15,894 nucleotides of DNA from SKLM01 sp964575455 (GTDB taxonomy: Bacteria; Chloroflexota; Anaerolineae; B4-G1): contig CAZNRX010000090.1 in NCBI GenBank assembly GCA_964575455.1, positions 1 through 15,894 of the forward strand, read 5' to 3'. Position numbers and translations under genes: made by a program. This document shows, piece by piece, positions 5,652 to 11,875 of the stretch (positions within the stretch are counted from its first letter, which is position 1; every line of letters begins with the position of its first letter). The notes under the pieces are model-generated. The model had not been told where the DNA came from. It did not search any database and was given only the letters and a program-made list of their open reading frames with translations.

Positions 5652-7370
5652 GTGGATCGGATCGGCGTCTTCGTCTGTCACTGCGGGCTCAATATCGCCA
5701 GCACGGTCGACGTGGAGCGCGTGGTGGAGACGATGACGGAGTACCCCGGCGTCGCCCTGGCCGCTGACTACGGCTATATGTGCTCCGACCCCGGTCAAGC
5801 GCTCATCCGTGAGTCGATTCGAGACCACGATTTGGATGGCGTGGTGGTGGCCGCTTGCTCCCCGTCCATGCACGAGGCCACGTTCCGCAAGGCCGCCAAA
5901 TCCGCGGGGTTGAATCCGTACCGGGTGGAGGTGGCTAACATCCGGGAGCAGGTCTCCTGGCCGCATCGCGGCACTCCCGAGGAGGCGACGCGGAAGGCCG
6001 TGGAGATCGTCCGTGCGCTGGTGGAGAAGGTGCGGCGTGATGAGTGCCTGCAGCCCCTGACGCTGCCCATCACCAAGCGTGCCCTGGTGGTCGGCGGGGG
6101 AGTCGCCGGGCTGACGACGGCCATCAACGTGGCCGACGGAGGCTATCCGGTGGTGCTGGTCGAGCGGTCGCCTCGCTTGGGGGGAAAGGTCGCCCAGTTG
6201 TCCTCACTCTACCTGGACGGCGGGCAGGGAGAGTCGCTGCTCCGGGAGCGCATCCAGTCCGTGACGCATCATCCCCTTGTCGAAGTGCTGACCGAGGCCG
6301 AGGTCGCAGCGTTTGAGGGATACGTCGGCAATTTCACCGTTCGCGTCGACCGGGCAAGGGACGCGGGTCCTGACCACTCGGCGGGTCTGCCTGTCGCGTA
6401 CGACGTCGGCGCCGTGGTGTTGGCCACCGGTTTCGATCTCTACGCCAAGGAGAGGCTGCCTGAGTATGGCGGCGGGCGCTACGTTGACGTCGTGGACAGC
6501 CTGGCCTTCGAGCGCATGCTCGGTTCCGGCGAGATCCGCCGTCCATCCGACGGCCGGGTGCCCCGCGAGGTGGTGTGGATCCAGTGCGCCGGCTCCCGAG
6601 CCCCGGAGCGTCACCGCCCCTATTGCTCCAAGATCTGCTGTATGTGCGCGGCCAAGCAGACCATGGCCTATTGCCAGGCAGTGCCCGAGGGTCAGGCGTA
6701 CGTTTTCTACATCGACATCCGCTCCCAGGGCCGCGGCTACGACGAGTTCGTCCAGCGCGCCATGGAGGAGTTCGGCGTTGTCTACCTGCGGGGCAAGGTA
6801 TCGAGGGTGGTGGATAGCGACGGCAAGCTCGAGGTATGGGGTGTCGACACCCTGACCGGTCGCTCGGCGCGGATGGGGGCCGACATGGTCGTGCTGATGA
6901 ATGCCGCGGTGCCCAGCGCCGGCAGCCGGGATCTGGCCCGGCTGCTGCGCGTTGGCGCTGACGAGAATGGATTCTTCGCCGAGGCGCATCCCAAGCTGCA
7001 CCCGGTAGAGAGCCTCACGGCCGGGGTGTATCTGGCCGGGGCCGGGCAGTTCCCTAAGGATATTCCGGAGACTGTGGCGCAGGCTTCGGGGGCGGCCTCG
7101 AAGGTGCTGAAGCTCTTCGCCCAGGAGGAGCTGGCCTCCGAGCCCTACGTCGCCGTCGTGGATGAGCAGCTTTGCGTCGGCTGCGGATTGTGCGTGCCAG
7201 CCTGTCCCTACGACGCTCGCGAACTGCACCCGTGGAGGCAGCTAGCCACGGTCAACGCGGCGCTCTGTCAGGGCTGCGGGGCATGCGCCGTCGTCTGCCG
7301 GAACAAGGCCACCACCATGCGTAATATGACCACCGAGCAGGTTCTGGCTATGATAGAGGCCGTGCTGTGA
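5652..7370 (+). CDS. hdrA: HdrA-type iron-sulfur flavoprotein (CoB-CoM heterodisulfide reductase subunit A family)
   Basis: 572 residues with three modules. The N-terminal HdrA domain has VCHCG (Cys9, Cys11), Cys44 and ACSPSMHE (Cys69). A thioredoxin-reductase-like FAD domain has GGGVAG (148-153) and the HdrA Cys cluster Cys312, Cys325, Cys329, Cys330. A C-terminal double-cluster ferredoxin has CVGCGLCVPACP (508-519) and CQGCGACAVVCR (539-550). The inserted ferredoxin of methanogen HdrA is missing here. HdrA proteins carry electrons through FAD and clusters between ferredoxin, NADH or hydrogenase modules and an HdrBC-type disulfide reductase, in some complexes with electron bifurcation. No partner subunit is in the window, so electron donor and acceptor are unknown. 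Start: GTG at 5652, eight codons downstream of the first GTG (5628), because AGGAGGGGG precedes it and homologues start right before the VFVCHCG strand. It is probably soluble and cytoplasmic. Confidence 0.88.
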   Translation: MDRIGVFVCHCGLNIASTVDVERVVETMTEYPGVALAADYGYMCSDPGQALIRESIRDHDLDGVVVAACSPSMHEATFRKAAKSAGLNPYRVEVANIREQVSWPHRGTPEEATRKAVEIVRALVEKVRRDECLQPLTLPITKRALVVGGGVAGLTTAINVADGGYPVVLVERSPRLGGKVAQLSSLYLDGGQGESLLRERIQSVTHHPLVEVLTEAEVAAFEGYVGNFTVRVDRARDAGPDHSAGLPVAYDVGAVVLATGFDLYAKERLPEYGGGRYVDVVDSLAFERMLGSGEIRRPSDGRVPREVVWIQCAGSRAPERHRPYCSKICCMCAAKQTMAYCQAVPEGQAYVFYIDIRSQGRGYDEFVQRAMEEFGVVYLRGKVSRVVDSDGKLEVWGVDTLTGRSARMGADMVVLMNAAVPSAGSRDLARLLRVGADENGFFAEAHPKLHPVESLTAGVYLAGAGQFPKDIPETVAQASGAASKVLKLFAQEELASEPYVAVVDEQLCVGCGLCVPACPYDARELHPWRQLATVNAALCQGCGACAVVCRNKATTMRNMTTEQVLAMIEAVL

Positions 7371-7427
7371 GAGACGCAGACAGTCGAGTCGCTTAGGGGA
7401 GTGACGCTTAGTCAGCGCGAATCACGA

Positions 7428-8762
7428 ATGGACAGAGAAGAAGCCGCAAAGGATCGTACGTCCCCCAAGCGGGTCCTCATCGTGGGGGCCGGCATCGCGG
7501 GCATGCAGGCGGCGCTCGACGTTGCGGATGCGGGCTACGAGGCCGTGTTGGTGGAGCGGCTGCCCTCGATTGGGGGGCGCATGGCCCAGCTGTCCGAGAC
7601 TTTCCCCACGTTGGACTGTGCCCAGTGCATTCTCACGCCCCGCACCGTGGAGGTAGGGCATCATGAGCAGATTCGCCTGATCACCTACGCTGAGGTGGAG
7701 GACATCGAGGGGGAGGCGGGTGACTTCCGGGTGCGCGTGCGCCGCCACGCTGCCTACGTTGATTGGGAGACGTGCACCGGGTGCGGGCTGTGTCAGGAGA
7801 AGTGTCCGGCCAATGTGTCCTCCGACTTCGAGCGAGGGATGGGAGAGCGCGGGGCGATCTACACGCTCTCTCCGCAGGCGGTGCCGAACAAACCCGTCAT
7901 CGATCCTGAGCATTGCATCCATTTCCAGCGGGACCGCTGTGGCGCGTGCCAGAAGCTCTGTCCGGTGGGCGCCATAGACTTCGATCAGGAGGCGTCCGTC
8001 GTCGAGGTGCGCTGCTCGGCCATCGTGCTGGCGCCCGGCTATGCTCTTTATGGGCTGAAGAACATGCCTGAGTACGGCGGGGGGAAGGTGGCCGACGTGA
8101 TCGACGCTCTGGCCTTCGAGCGCCTACTCTCTTCCTCCGGCCCGACGGCGGGCAAGATCCGACGGCCGTCCGATGGGCGCGAGCCGCGAGAGGTGGTCTT
8201 CATCCAGTGCGCCGGGTCCCGCGACCCCCAGCGCCATCTTTCCTACTGCTCCAAGGTCTGCTGTATGTATACGGCAAAGCAGGCTATGCTCTATCGGCAT
8301 CGGGTGCACGAGGGGCAGGCTTACGTCTTCTACATCGACATCCGGGCCGCTGGCAAGGGCTACGATGAGTTCACGCAGCGAGCTATGGAGGACGAGCACG
8401 TGGTTTATCTGCGTGGAAAGGTCTCGCGCCTCTTCCGCGATGGGGACCGCGTGATGGTCTGGGGAGCGGATACGCTGAGCAACCGTCAGGTGCAGATCGC
8501 TGCTGACCTCGTGGTGGTTGCCCCGGCTCTCCAGCCCAACGCGGAGACCGGGCGGTTGGCCGAGATGTTGGGCCTGCCGACCGACGAGCACGGCTGGCTT
8601 CTGCCCCTGGATAGCAACTTGCGCCCGGTGGAGACGTGCCGGGCCGGCATCTTCCTGGCCGGCGCTGCCACGGGGCCGATGGATATCCCGGAGACGGTGG
8701 CTCACGCGAGCGGTGCGGCGGCGCAGGCCCTTAAGATGCTTTCACAGGAGCTGGCTCGGTGA
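7428..8762 (+). CDS. Second HdrA-type iron-sulfur flavoprotein (HdrA/QmoA-like, with inserted ferredoxin)
   Basis: 444 residues. It starts directly with the FAD domain (GAGIAG, 20-25; ERLPSIGGRMAQ), lacks the N-terminal CHCG domain, and has the HdrA/QmoA sequence FPTLDCAQC (Cys64, Cys67). An inserted ferredoxin module follows: CTGCGLCQEKCP (116-127) and Cys163 with CGACQKLCP (171-179). The Cys cluster Cys261, Cys274, Cys278, Cys279 and the FAD-domain end AGAATGPMDIPETVAHA are present. The C-terminal ferredoxin of its neighbour is absent. Segments such as RRPSDGR, VFYIDIR and VVYLRGKVSR are nearly identical in both proteins, so they are paralogues that may form one complex. Start uncertain: ATG 7428 has no ribosome site, while GTG 7401 has GGGGA but with almost no spacing. 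It lies 57 bases after the first gene and is followed by a terminator. It is shorter than full HdrA (about 650 aa) and close to QmoA. Confidence 0.87.
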   Translation: MDREEAAKDRTSPKRVLIVGAGIAGMQAALDVADAGYEAVLVERLPSIGGRMAQLSETFPTLDCAQCILTPRTVEVGHHEQIRLITYAEVEDIEGEAGDFRVRVRRHAAYVDWETCTGCGLCQEKCPANVSSDFERGMGERGAIYTLSPQAVPNKPVIDPEHCIHFQRDRCGACQKLCPVGAIDFDQEASVVEVRCSAIVLAPGYALYGLKNMPEYGGGKVADVIDALAFERLLSSSGPTAGKIRRPSDGREPREVVFIQCAGSRDPQRHLSYCSKVCCMYTAKQAMLYRHRVHEGQAYVFYIDIRAAGKGYDEFTQRAMEDEHVVYLRGKVSRLFRDGDRVMVWGADTLSNRQVQIAADLVVVAPALQPNAETGRLAEMLGLPTDEHGWLLPLDSNLRPVETCRAGIFLAGAATGPMDIPETVAHASGAAAQALKMLSQELAR

Positions 8763-8815
8763 TGATTCTTCTTCGGATTGGAGCGCCTGGGTGGCGCGGC
8801 GTCAGTTGTTTCCAG

Positions 8816-8855
8816 GGGCGCGGTCGATCTGACCGCGCCCTTCTGCTCTCTGTTT
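8816..8855 (+). terminator. Intrinsic-type terminator after the HdrA operon
   Basis: GGGCGCGGTC (8816-8825) and GACCGCGCCC (8831-8840) form a perfect 10-bp stem with a five-base loop. A T-rich but interrupted tail follows (TTCTGCTCTCTGTTT). It lies 54 bases after the stop of the second flavoprotein gene. Confidence 0.75.
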
Positions 8856-8893
8856 AACAGGATCTTAATAGCTCTGTTACGGTGTGTCAAGGG

Positions 8894-8930
8894 TTGTCTG
8901 CTACCATGATTGTGAGGTAGGGACAGACAA
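8894..8930 (+). promoter_or_regulatory. Inverted repeat just upstream of the receiver gene
   Basis: TTGTCTGCTACC (8894-8905) is complementary to GGTAG and CAGACAA (8916-8930), with a three-base GGA bulge in the right arm and a ten-base loop. The right arm contains the only purine-rich ribosome-site candidate (AGGTAGGGA), so the hairpin could hide it, or the palindrome could be an operator. I see no convincing -35/-10 pair in 8856-8936. Confidence 0.45.
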
Positions 8931-8936
8931 TCTAGC

Positions 8937-9380
8937 ATGGTGATCAAAGATGAATCCAGCACTAGGGGCAGATTACCTGCTCCAGATGACGGGTCGACAC
9001 AGTCACCTAAGCTGGAGGACCTTTCGCTTCTGCTCGTCGAGGACGACGATTTGATCCGCGACTCGCTCCTGGACTGGCTGGCGTCCGTGTTCCTCGATTT
9101 GCACCTTGTCGGGGCTTCGTCACAAGAGGCGACGGCCTCAGCCGCGGTGGAATCGCCCCAGATCATTCTGGCTGACATTGCGCTGTCTGGCGATGACGGA
9201 CTTGACATAGTCCACGCGCTCAGCAACGCCTTTGCGGAAGCGCAGATCGTGGCTCTGGTCAGAGGTGGCCGCAGTCAGCCTCGTGACGCCGTCGTGGCGG
9301 CCGGTGCCAACGCATGTCTGTTGATCTGGGAGATGCACGAGGAGCTGGTGCCCACCGTTCGGCGGCTGCTGATGGCGTAG
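8937..9380 (+). CDS. Single-domain response regulator (degenerate receiver)
   Basis: 147 residues: a polar 27-residue lead followed by one CheY-like receiver and no output domain. Seen: LLLVEDDD (31-38) gives the acidic pocket, and Asp80 in IILADIALSGDDGLD is the expected phosphorylation site. The two switch residues are changed: the Thr/Ser after strand 4 is Val108 (IVALVRGG), and the invariant Lys after strand 5 is Ile130 (ACLLIWEMHEEL, where relatives have LLKW). Such receivers often respond poorly to phosphate or act as constitutive protein-binding modules. ATG at 8937 is the only sensible start; the ribosome site is weak and lies in a hairpin. The gene stands alone between a terminator and the converging PA14 remnant, and no histidine kinase is nearby. 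Confidence 0.85.
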   Translation: MVIKDESSTRGRLPAPDDGSTQSPKLEDLSLLLVEDDDLIRDSLLDWLASVFLDLHLVGASSQEATASAAVESPQIILADIALSGDDGLDIVHALSNAFAEAQIVALVRGGRSQPRDAVVAAGANACLLIWEMHEELVPTVRRLLMA

Positions 9381-9414
9381 GAACCGCCGCAGCGGCAGGC
9401 ATCCCTGAGTCAGA

Positions 9415-9852
9415 CTACCGGGGCCGCCAATCGAGACGCACCAGGGCGATGCCGCCCCGTTCGTGGTACTCAAGGCGCACCGTGTGGAGCCCCTCGCTCA
9501 GCTTGAGGGTCGCGCTCCGATATCCCCTCATCGGGTGCCAGCTGTCAATCACCCGCTCGCCGTCGACGTAGAGGCGGACGCCGTCGTCCGAGTAGGTGCT
9601 GAACCGATAGCTGCCGCCGCTCAGATCGACCTGGCGGGTCCAGGTGGCGGAGAAATCATCCGCGGGGATCGCTGGCGTGGGGGAGTCCCAGCCCCAGTCG
9701 AAGTCGATGGACGGGTCCTCCCGCGTGAGCACCGGCTTCCCCAAGAGCTCGCGGTTGTCGAAGTACTCCGCTTGCCAGGGACCGGGCAGCGTCGGCTCTG
9801 GAGGCTCCGGCTCGTGCGGGGTGGGCGTGGGCTGCGTGAACGTCTTGGATGC
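9415..9852 (-). pseudogene. PA14-domain protein remnant without a start
   Basis: The frame is open for 145 codons after a TGA at 9855-9853. It reads a Pro/Thr/Glu linker (QPTPTPHEPEPPEPTLPG), then a complete PA14 domain: WQAEYFDNREL, IDFDWGWDSPTP, DDFSATWTR, YRFSTYSDDGVRLYVDGERVIDSW, LSEGLHTVRLEYHERGG, LVRLDW. PA14 is an extracellular carbohydrate-binding beta-barrel; in this linker-plus-domain form it normally ends a secreted or membrane-anchored protein. Here no ATG, GTG or TTG lies between the TGA and the domain; the first ATG (9744) would cut off its first strand. Upstream in the same frame is a 78-codon ORF (10089-9853) with no recognisable domain, and a different frame starts at ATG 9899. 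The gene has most likely lost its 5' part by deletion or frameshift. A CTG start before LPGPW is a less likely alternative. It converges on the receiver gene with 34 bases between. Confidence 0.68.
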
Positions 9853-9973
9853 TCAGAAGCGTTCATAGCTTCGCAATCTCTGGCTTGTCTCATAGCCATT
9901 CGGCGCTTCGAGTACAGAGCCTTCTCTGGGAAGCGGCCGAAGGTCTCCAGGTTTGGGTTTCTGACCTGGTTCC

Positions 9974-10002
9974 ATTATAATAGACGTTGGCGATTGGGTA
10001 AA
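9974..10002 (-). promoter_or_regulatory. Candidate minus-strand promoter facing the PA14 remnant
   Basis: TTTACC (10002-9997), a 17-base spacer and a perfect TATAAT (9979-9974) on the minus strand. Transcription would begin near 9967 and run into the PA14 remnant. If real, it suggests a gene start used to lie here. Confidence 0.45.
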
Positions 10003-10017
10003 GGTTCCATCGCTGTT

Positions 10018-10045
10018 TTGCCGTCCCACGAATCTCACGTATAAT
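10018..10045 (+). promoter_or_regulatory. Candidate promoter of the cyclophilin gene
   Basis: TTGCCG (10018-10023, four of six), a 16-base spacer and a perfect TATAAT (10040-10045). The expected transcript starts near 10052, leaving a leader of about 160 bases that includes the GGGCGAT elements and the heptamer array. Confidence 0.5.
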
Positions 10046-10055
10046 GTGCCGCTGC

Positions 10056-10110
10056 GGGCGATGCTTTGGCTTCGTTCGCTATCGCCCATCTTCTGTTCCG
10101 TCTGGGCGAT
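10056..10110 (+). promoter_or_regulatory. Mutually exclusive hairpin elements in the cyclophilin leader
   Basis: GGGCGAT (10056-10062) and ATCGCCC (10081-10087) can form a 7-bp stem with an 18-base loop. The same ATCGCCC can instead pair with a second GGGCGAT (10104-10110) across a 16-base loop. Such a choice is how attenuators and some RNA switches work, but no known riboswitch class is recognisable. Confidence 0.35.
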
Positions 10111-10135
10111 GTCTCTTGTGTGAGGTCTGGTAAGT

Positions 10136-10170
10136 GTGAAGCGTGAAACGTGGAGCGTGCGATGTGAGAA
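10136..10170 (+). repeat. Degenerate 7-bp tandem repeat (GTGAARC type, five units)
   Basis: Units GTGAAGC, GTGAAAC, GTGGAGC, GTGCGAT and GTGAGAA follow each other without gaps, all starting with GTG. The period and the TGAA core resemble the GTTGAAG array in the dehydrogenase gene, suggesting the same class of heptamer filler. Confidence 0.7.
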
Positions 10171-10212
10171 GAGTATGTATACACGGGTGGAGACACACCC
10201 AAAGGAGGTTCT

Positions 10213-10986
10213 ATGCCTGAAGGTGGTAAGAGGGTTGGCAAGAGCACAACGCCCAAGTCTTTGGCTCAGGAGCCTAAGGACAATCGGTTATGGTGGTGGA
10301 TTGGTGGAGCTGTCGCGATCCTTCTGATCGGGGCAGCCGTCATCTGGTTGGTCGCTCGCTCTGGGCAGGAAGCTTCTCCTACCCCCGTTCCATCCCCCAC
10401 GGAGCCCGTTGAAACGGCCCCGCCGACCACAGCCGCGCCGACAGCGGAAACGACGAAGGAGGAGGTTTCCTCAATGCCAGAAGCACCAGCGGATCGCAAC
10501 CAGATGTACAGTCAGCCGCCCGACATGCAGATCGATCCCACCACGTCCTACCAGGCCACGATCTCGACGCCCAAGGGTGACATTGTGGTCGACCTTGACG
10601 CCGGCGAAGCGCCACAGACGGTCAACAACTTCGTCTTCCTGGCACGAGAGGGCTTCTACGACGGCCTGACGTTCCATCGCGTGGAGCCCAACTTCGTCAT
10701 CCAGGGGGGCGACCCTCTGGGCGCAGGCTCCGGCGGCCCGGGCTACACGGTGCCGGCGGAGATAGGGTTGGAGCACGTCAAGGGAGCCATTGCCATGGCG
10801 CGCCGCGGCGATCAGGTGAACCCGGAGCGCGCTTCCAGCGGGAGCCAGTTCTACATCACGTTGGCCGAGACGCCCCATCTGGATGGGGCGTACACGGTCT
10901 TCGGCGAGGTCGTCGAGGGGATGGACGTGGTCGAGGCCATCGCCGTGGGGGACGTGATCGAGTCGATCACCATCGAAGCGAAGTAG
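10213..10986 (+). CDS. Membrane-anchored peptidyl-prolyl cis-trans isomerase, cyclophilin type
   Basis: 257 residues. A positively charged N-terminus is followed by one membrane helix (about 27-48, LWWWIGGAVAILLIGAAVIWLV), a Pro/Thr/Glu linker (52-95) and a cyclophilin domain (about 112-256), so the enzyme should sit on the outer face of the cytoplasmic membrane and assist folding of exported proteins. Seen: NNFVFLAREGFYDG (138-151), FHRVEPNFVIQGGDP (154-168, catalytic Arg156), SSGSQFYITL (208-217) and HLDGAYTVFGEVVEGMDVV (222-240). Helix and linker lack a lipobox Cys, so it is an anchor rather than a lipoprotein signal. Start: ATG 10213 with AAAGGAGG four bases upstream, the best ribosome site in the window. 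The gene is monocistronic with its own promoter and converges on the sirtuin gene. Confidence 0.95.
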   Translation: MPEGGKRVGKSTTPKSLAQEPKDNRLWWWIGGAVAILLIGAAVIWLVARSGQEASPTPVPSPTEPVETAPPTTAAPTAETTKEEVSSMPEAPADRNQMYSQPPDMQIDPTTSYQATISTPKGDIVVDLDAGEAPQTVNNFVFLAREGFYDGLTFHRVEPNFVIQGGDPLGAGSGGPGYTVPAEIGLEHVKGAIAMARRGDQVNPERASSGSQFYITLAETPHLDGAYTVFGEVVEGMDVVEAIAVGDVIESITIEAK

Positions 10987-10994
10987 CGGACCGA

Positions 10995-11038
10995 GGGCTT
11001 CCGACGTCCTGACGCTGGGCTTCGGAGGTCCAGACCCT
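10995..11038 (+). repeat. 22-bp imperfect tandem duplication
   Basis: Two adjacent 22-base units (10995-11016 and 11017-11038), each beginning GGGCTTC, differ at four positions. They lie in the 99-base gap between the convergent cyclophilin and sirtuin stops. Parts can pair (GGACC at 10988-10992 with GGTCC at 11027-11031), but there is no T-tract, so a terminator role is doubtful. Confidence 0.65.
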
Positions 11039-11085
11039 GAGCTGGGCAAGGGGCTGAGGTCGTCACTGCGGAGGGGACGCCGGGT

Positions 11086-11847
11086 TCAGCGGTGGCAAGC
11101 GGCGGTGATTCTGGGGAGAATCTCTGCGGCGTCTTCGTGAATGACCACCTCGGCCACGTCATCGGCGGGGGTCGGCGTCAGGTTGATCACGATCAAGCGC
11201 CCGCCACGTCGATGGACCCTCAGAGGGAGCTGAGACACCGGCACCACCTCCAGGGATGATCCCGCGATGAGCATCAGGTCTGCCGCGTGGACGTGTGCCA
11301 TGGCCGCGTTGACTACCTCGACCGGAAGCTGCTCTCCGAAGAGCACCACGTTGGGTTTCATGACGCCTCCGCAGTGGGGGCAGCGAGGTACGTCGTCCGA
11401 GGCGAGGACGGTTGCTATGAGCTCATCGGTGGGCTGGACGCGATAGCAGTCGATACAGGTGGCGGACCGCAGGTGTCCGTGGACCTCCAGCACCTCGGTC
11501 GAGCCGGCCTGCTGGTGGAGGTCGTCGATGTTCTGCGTGATGACGGCCTCTAGATACCCCCGAGCCTCCAGCTTCGCCAGCGCCAAGTGACCGGGGTTAG
11601 GCCTGGCCTCGGCCATTCTTCTGGCCAGCGGGCGTATCCAGTCGTAGAAAGCCTCCGGGTGACGCCGAAAGGCGTAGATGGAGGCTACCTGCATGGGATT
11701 GACTGTCTCCCAGAGGCCGGTCCCGGGCGAGCGGAAGTCCGGGATACCGGACGGCGTGCTGATGCCGGCGCCGGTGAGGGCGATCGGGTAGCGCGATCTG
11801 CGGAGGAGCCGAGCCGCTCGCGCGATTGAGCTTTCGAGCGTAGCCAT
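11086..11847 (-). CDS. Sir2-family NAD-dependent protein deacylase (sirtuin)
   Basis: 253 residues, the full length of a bacterial sirtuin (CobB/NpdA type). It removes acyl groups from protein lysines using NAD+, giving nicotinamide and O-acyl-ADP-ribose. Seen: GAGISTPSGIPDFRS (residues 26-40) for NAD binding, RPNPGH (82-87), TQNIDDLH (104-111), catalytic His123 in LEVHG, a four-Cys zinc site (Cys131, Cys134, Cys156, Cys159), PNVVLFGE (165-172) and AGSSLEVVP (195-203). The classic Tyr/Arg desuccinylase pair is not evident, so deacetylation is the default guess. ATG 11847 is chosen by position relative to the first helix; no good ribosome site precedes it. It lies 28 bases after the receiver-ParA gene on the same strand, so the two are probably one transcript. 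Confidence 0.95.
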   Translation of the reverse strand: MATLESSIARAARLLRRSRYPIALTGAGISTPSGIPDFRSPGTGLWETVNPMQVASIYAFRRHPEAFYDWIRPLARRMAEARPNPGHLALAKLEARGYLEAVITQNIDDLHQQAGSTEVLEVHGHLRSATCIDCYRVQPTDELIATVLASDDVPRCPHCGGVMKPNVVLFGEQLPVEVVNAAMAHVHAADLMLIAGSSLEVVPVSQLPLRVHRRGGRLIVINLTPTPADDVAEVVIHEDAAEILPRITAACHR

Positions 11848-11875
11848 CAGGACTGCGTTCTGACAGGTTCGACCG

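Larger units (their letters stand above)
9853..10212. other. Intergenic region between the PA14 remnant and the cyclophilin gene
   Basis: About 360 bases of lower GC than the flanking genes. It holds back-to-back promoters (minus 9974-10002, plus 10018-10045), three copies of GGGCGAT or its complement that can pair in two ways, a heptamer array and the strong ribosome site of the cyclophilin gene. I see no credible gene here apart from the unassigned minus-strand 78-codon ORF described with the PA14 remnant. Confidence 0.6.

Noticed and set aside
8786..8840. GGGTGGCGCGGCG followed by a GC hairpin, resembling a T-box antiterminator and terminator
   Set aside because: The conserved T-box bases (GGTGGNACCGCG) do not match, there is no room for stem I after the preceding stop, and the next gene is a receiver. 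An ordinary terminator explains it.
9853..10089. Minus-strand 78-codon ORF upstream of the PA14 remnant as an independent gene
   Set aside because: No ribosome site or recognisable domain, it runs across both candidate promoters, and its composition looks non-coding. Kept only as possible 5' debris of the PA14 gene.
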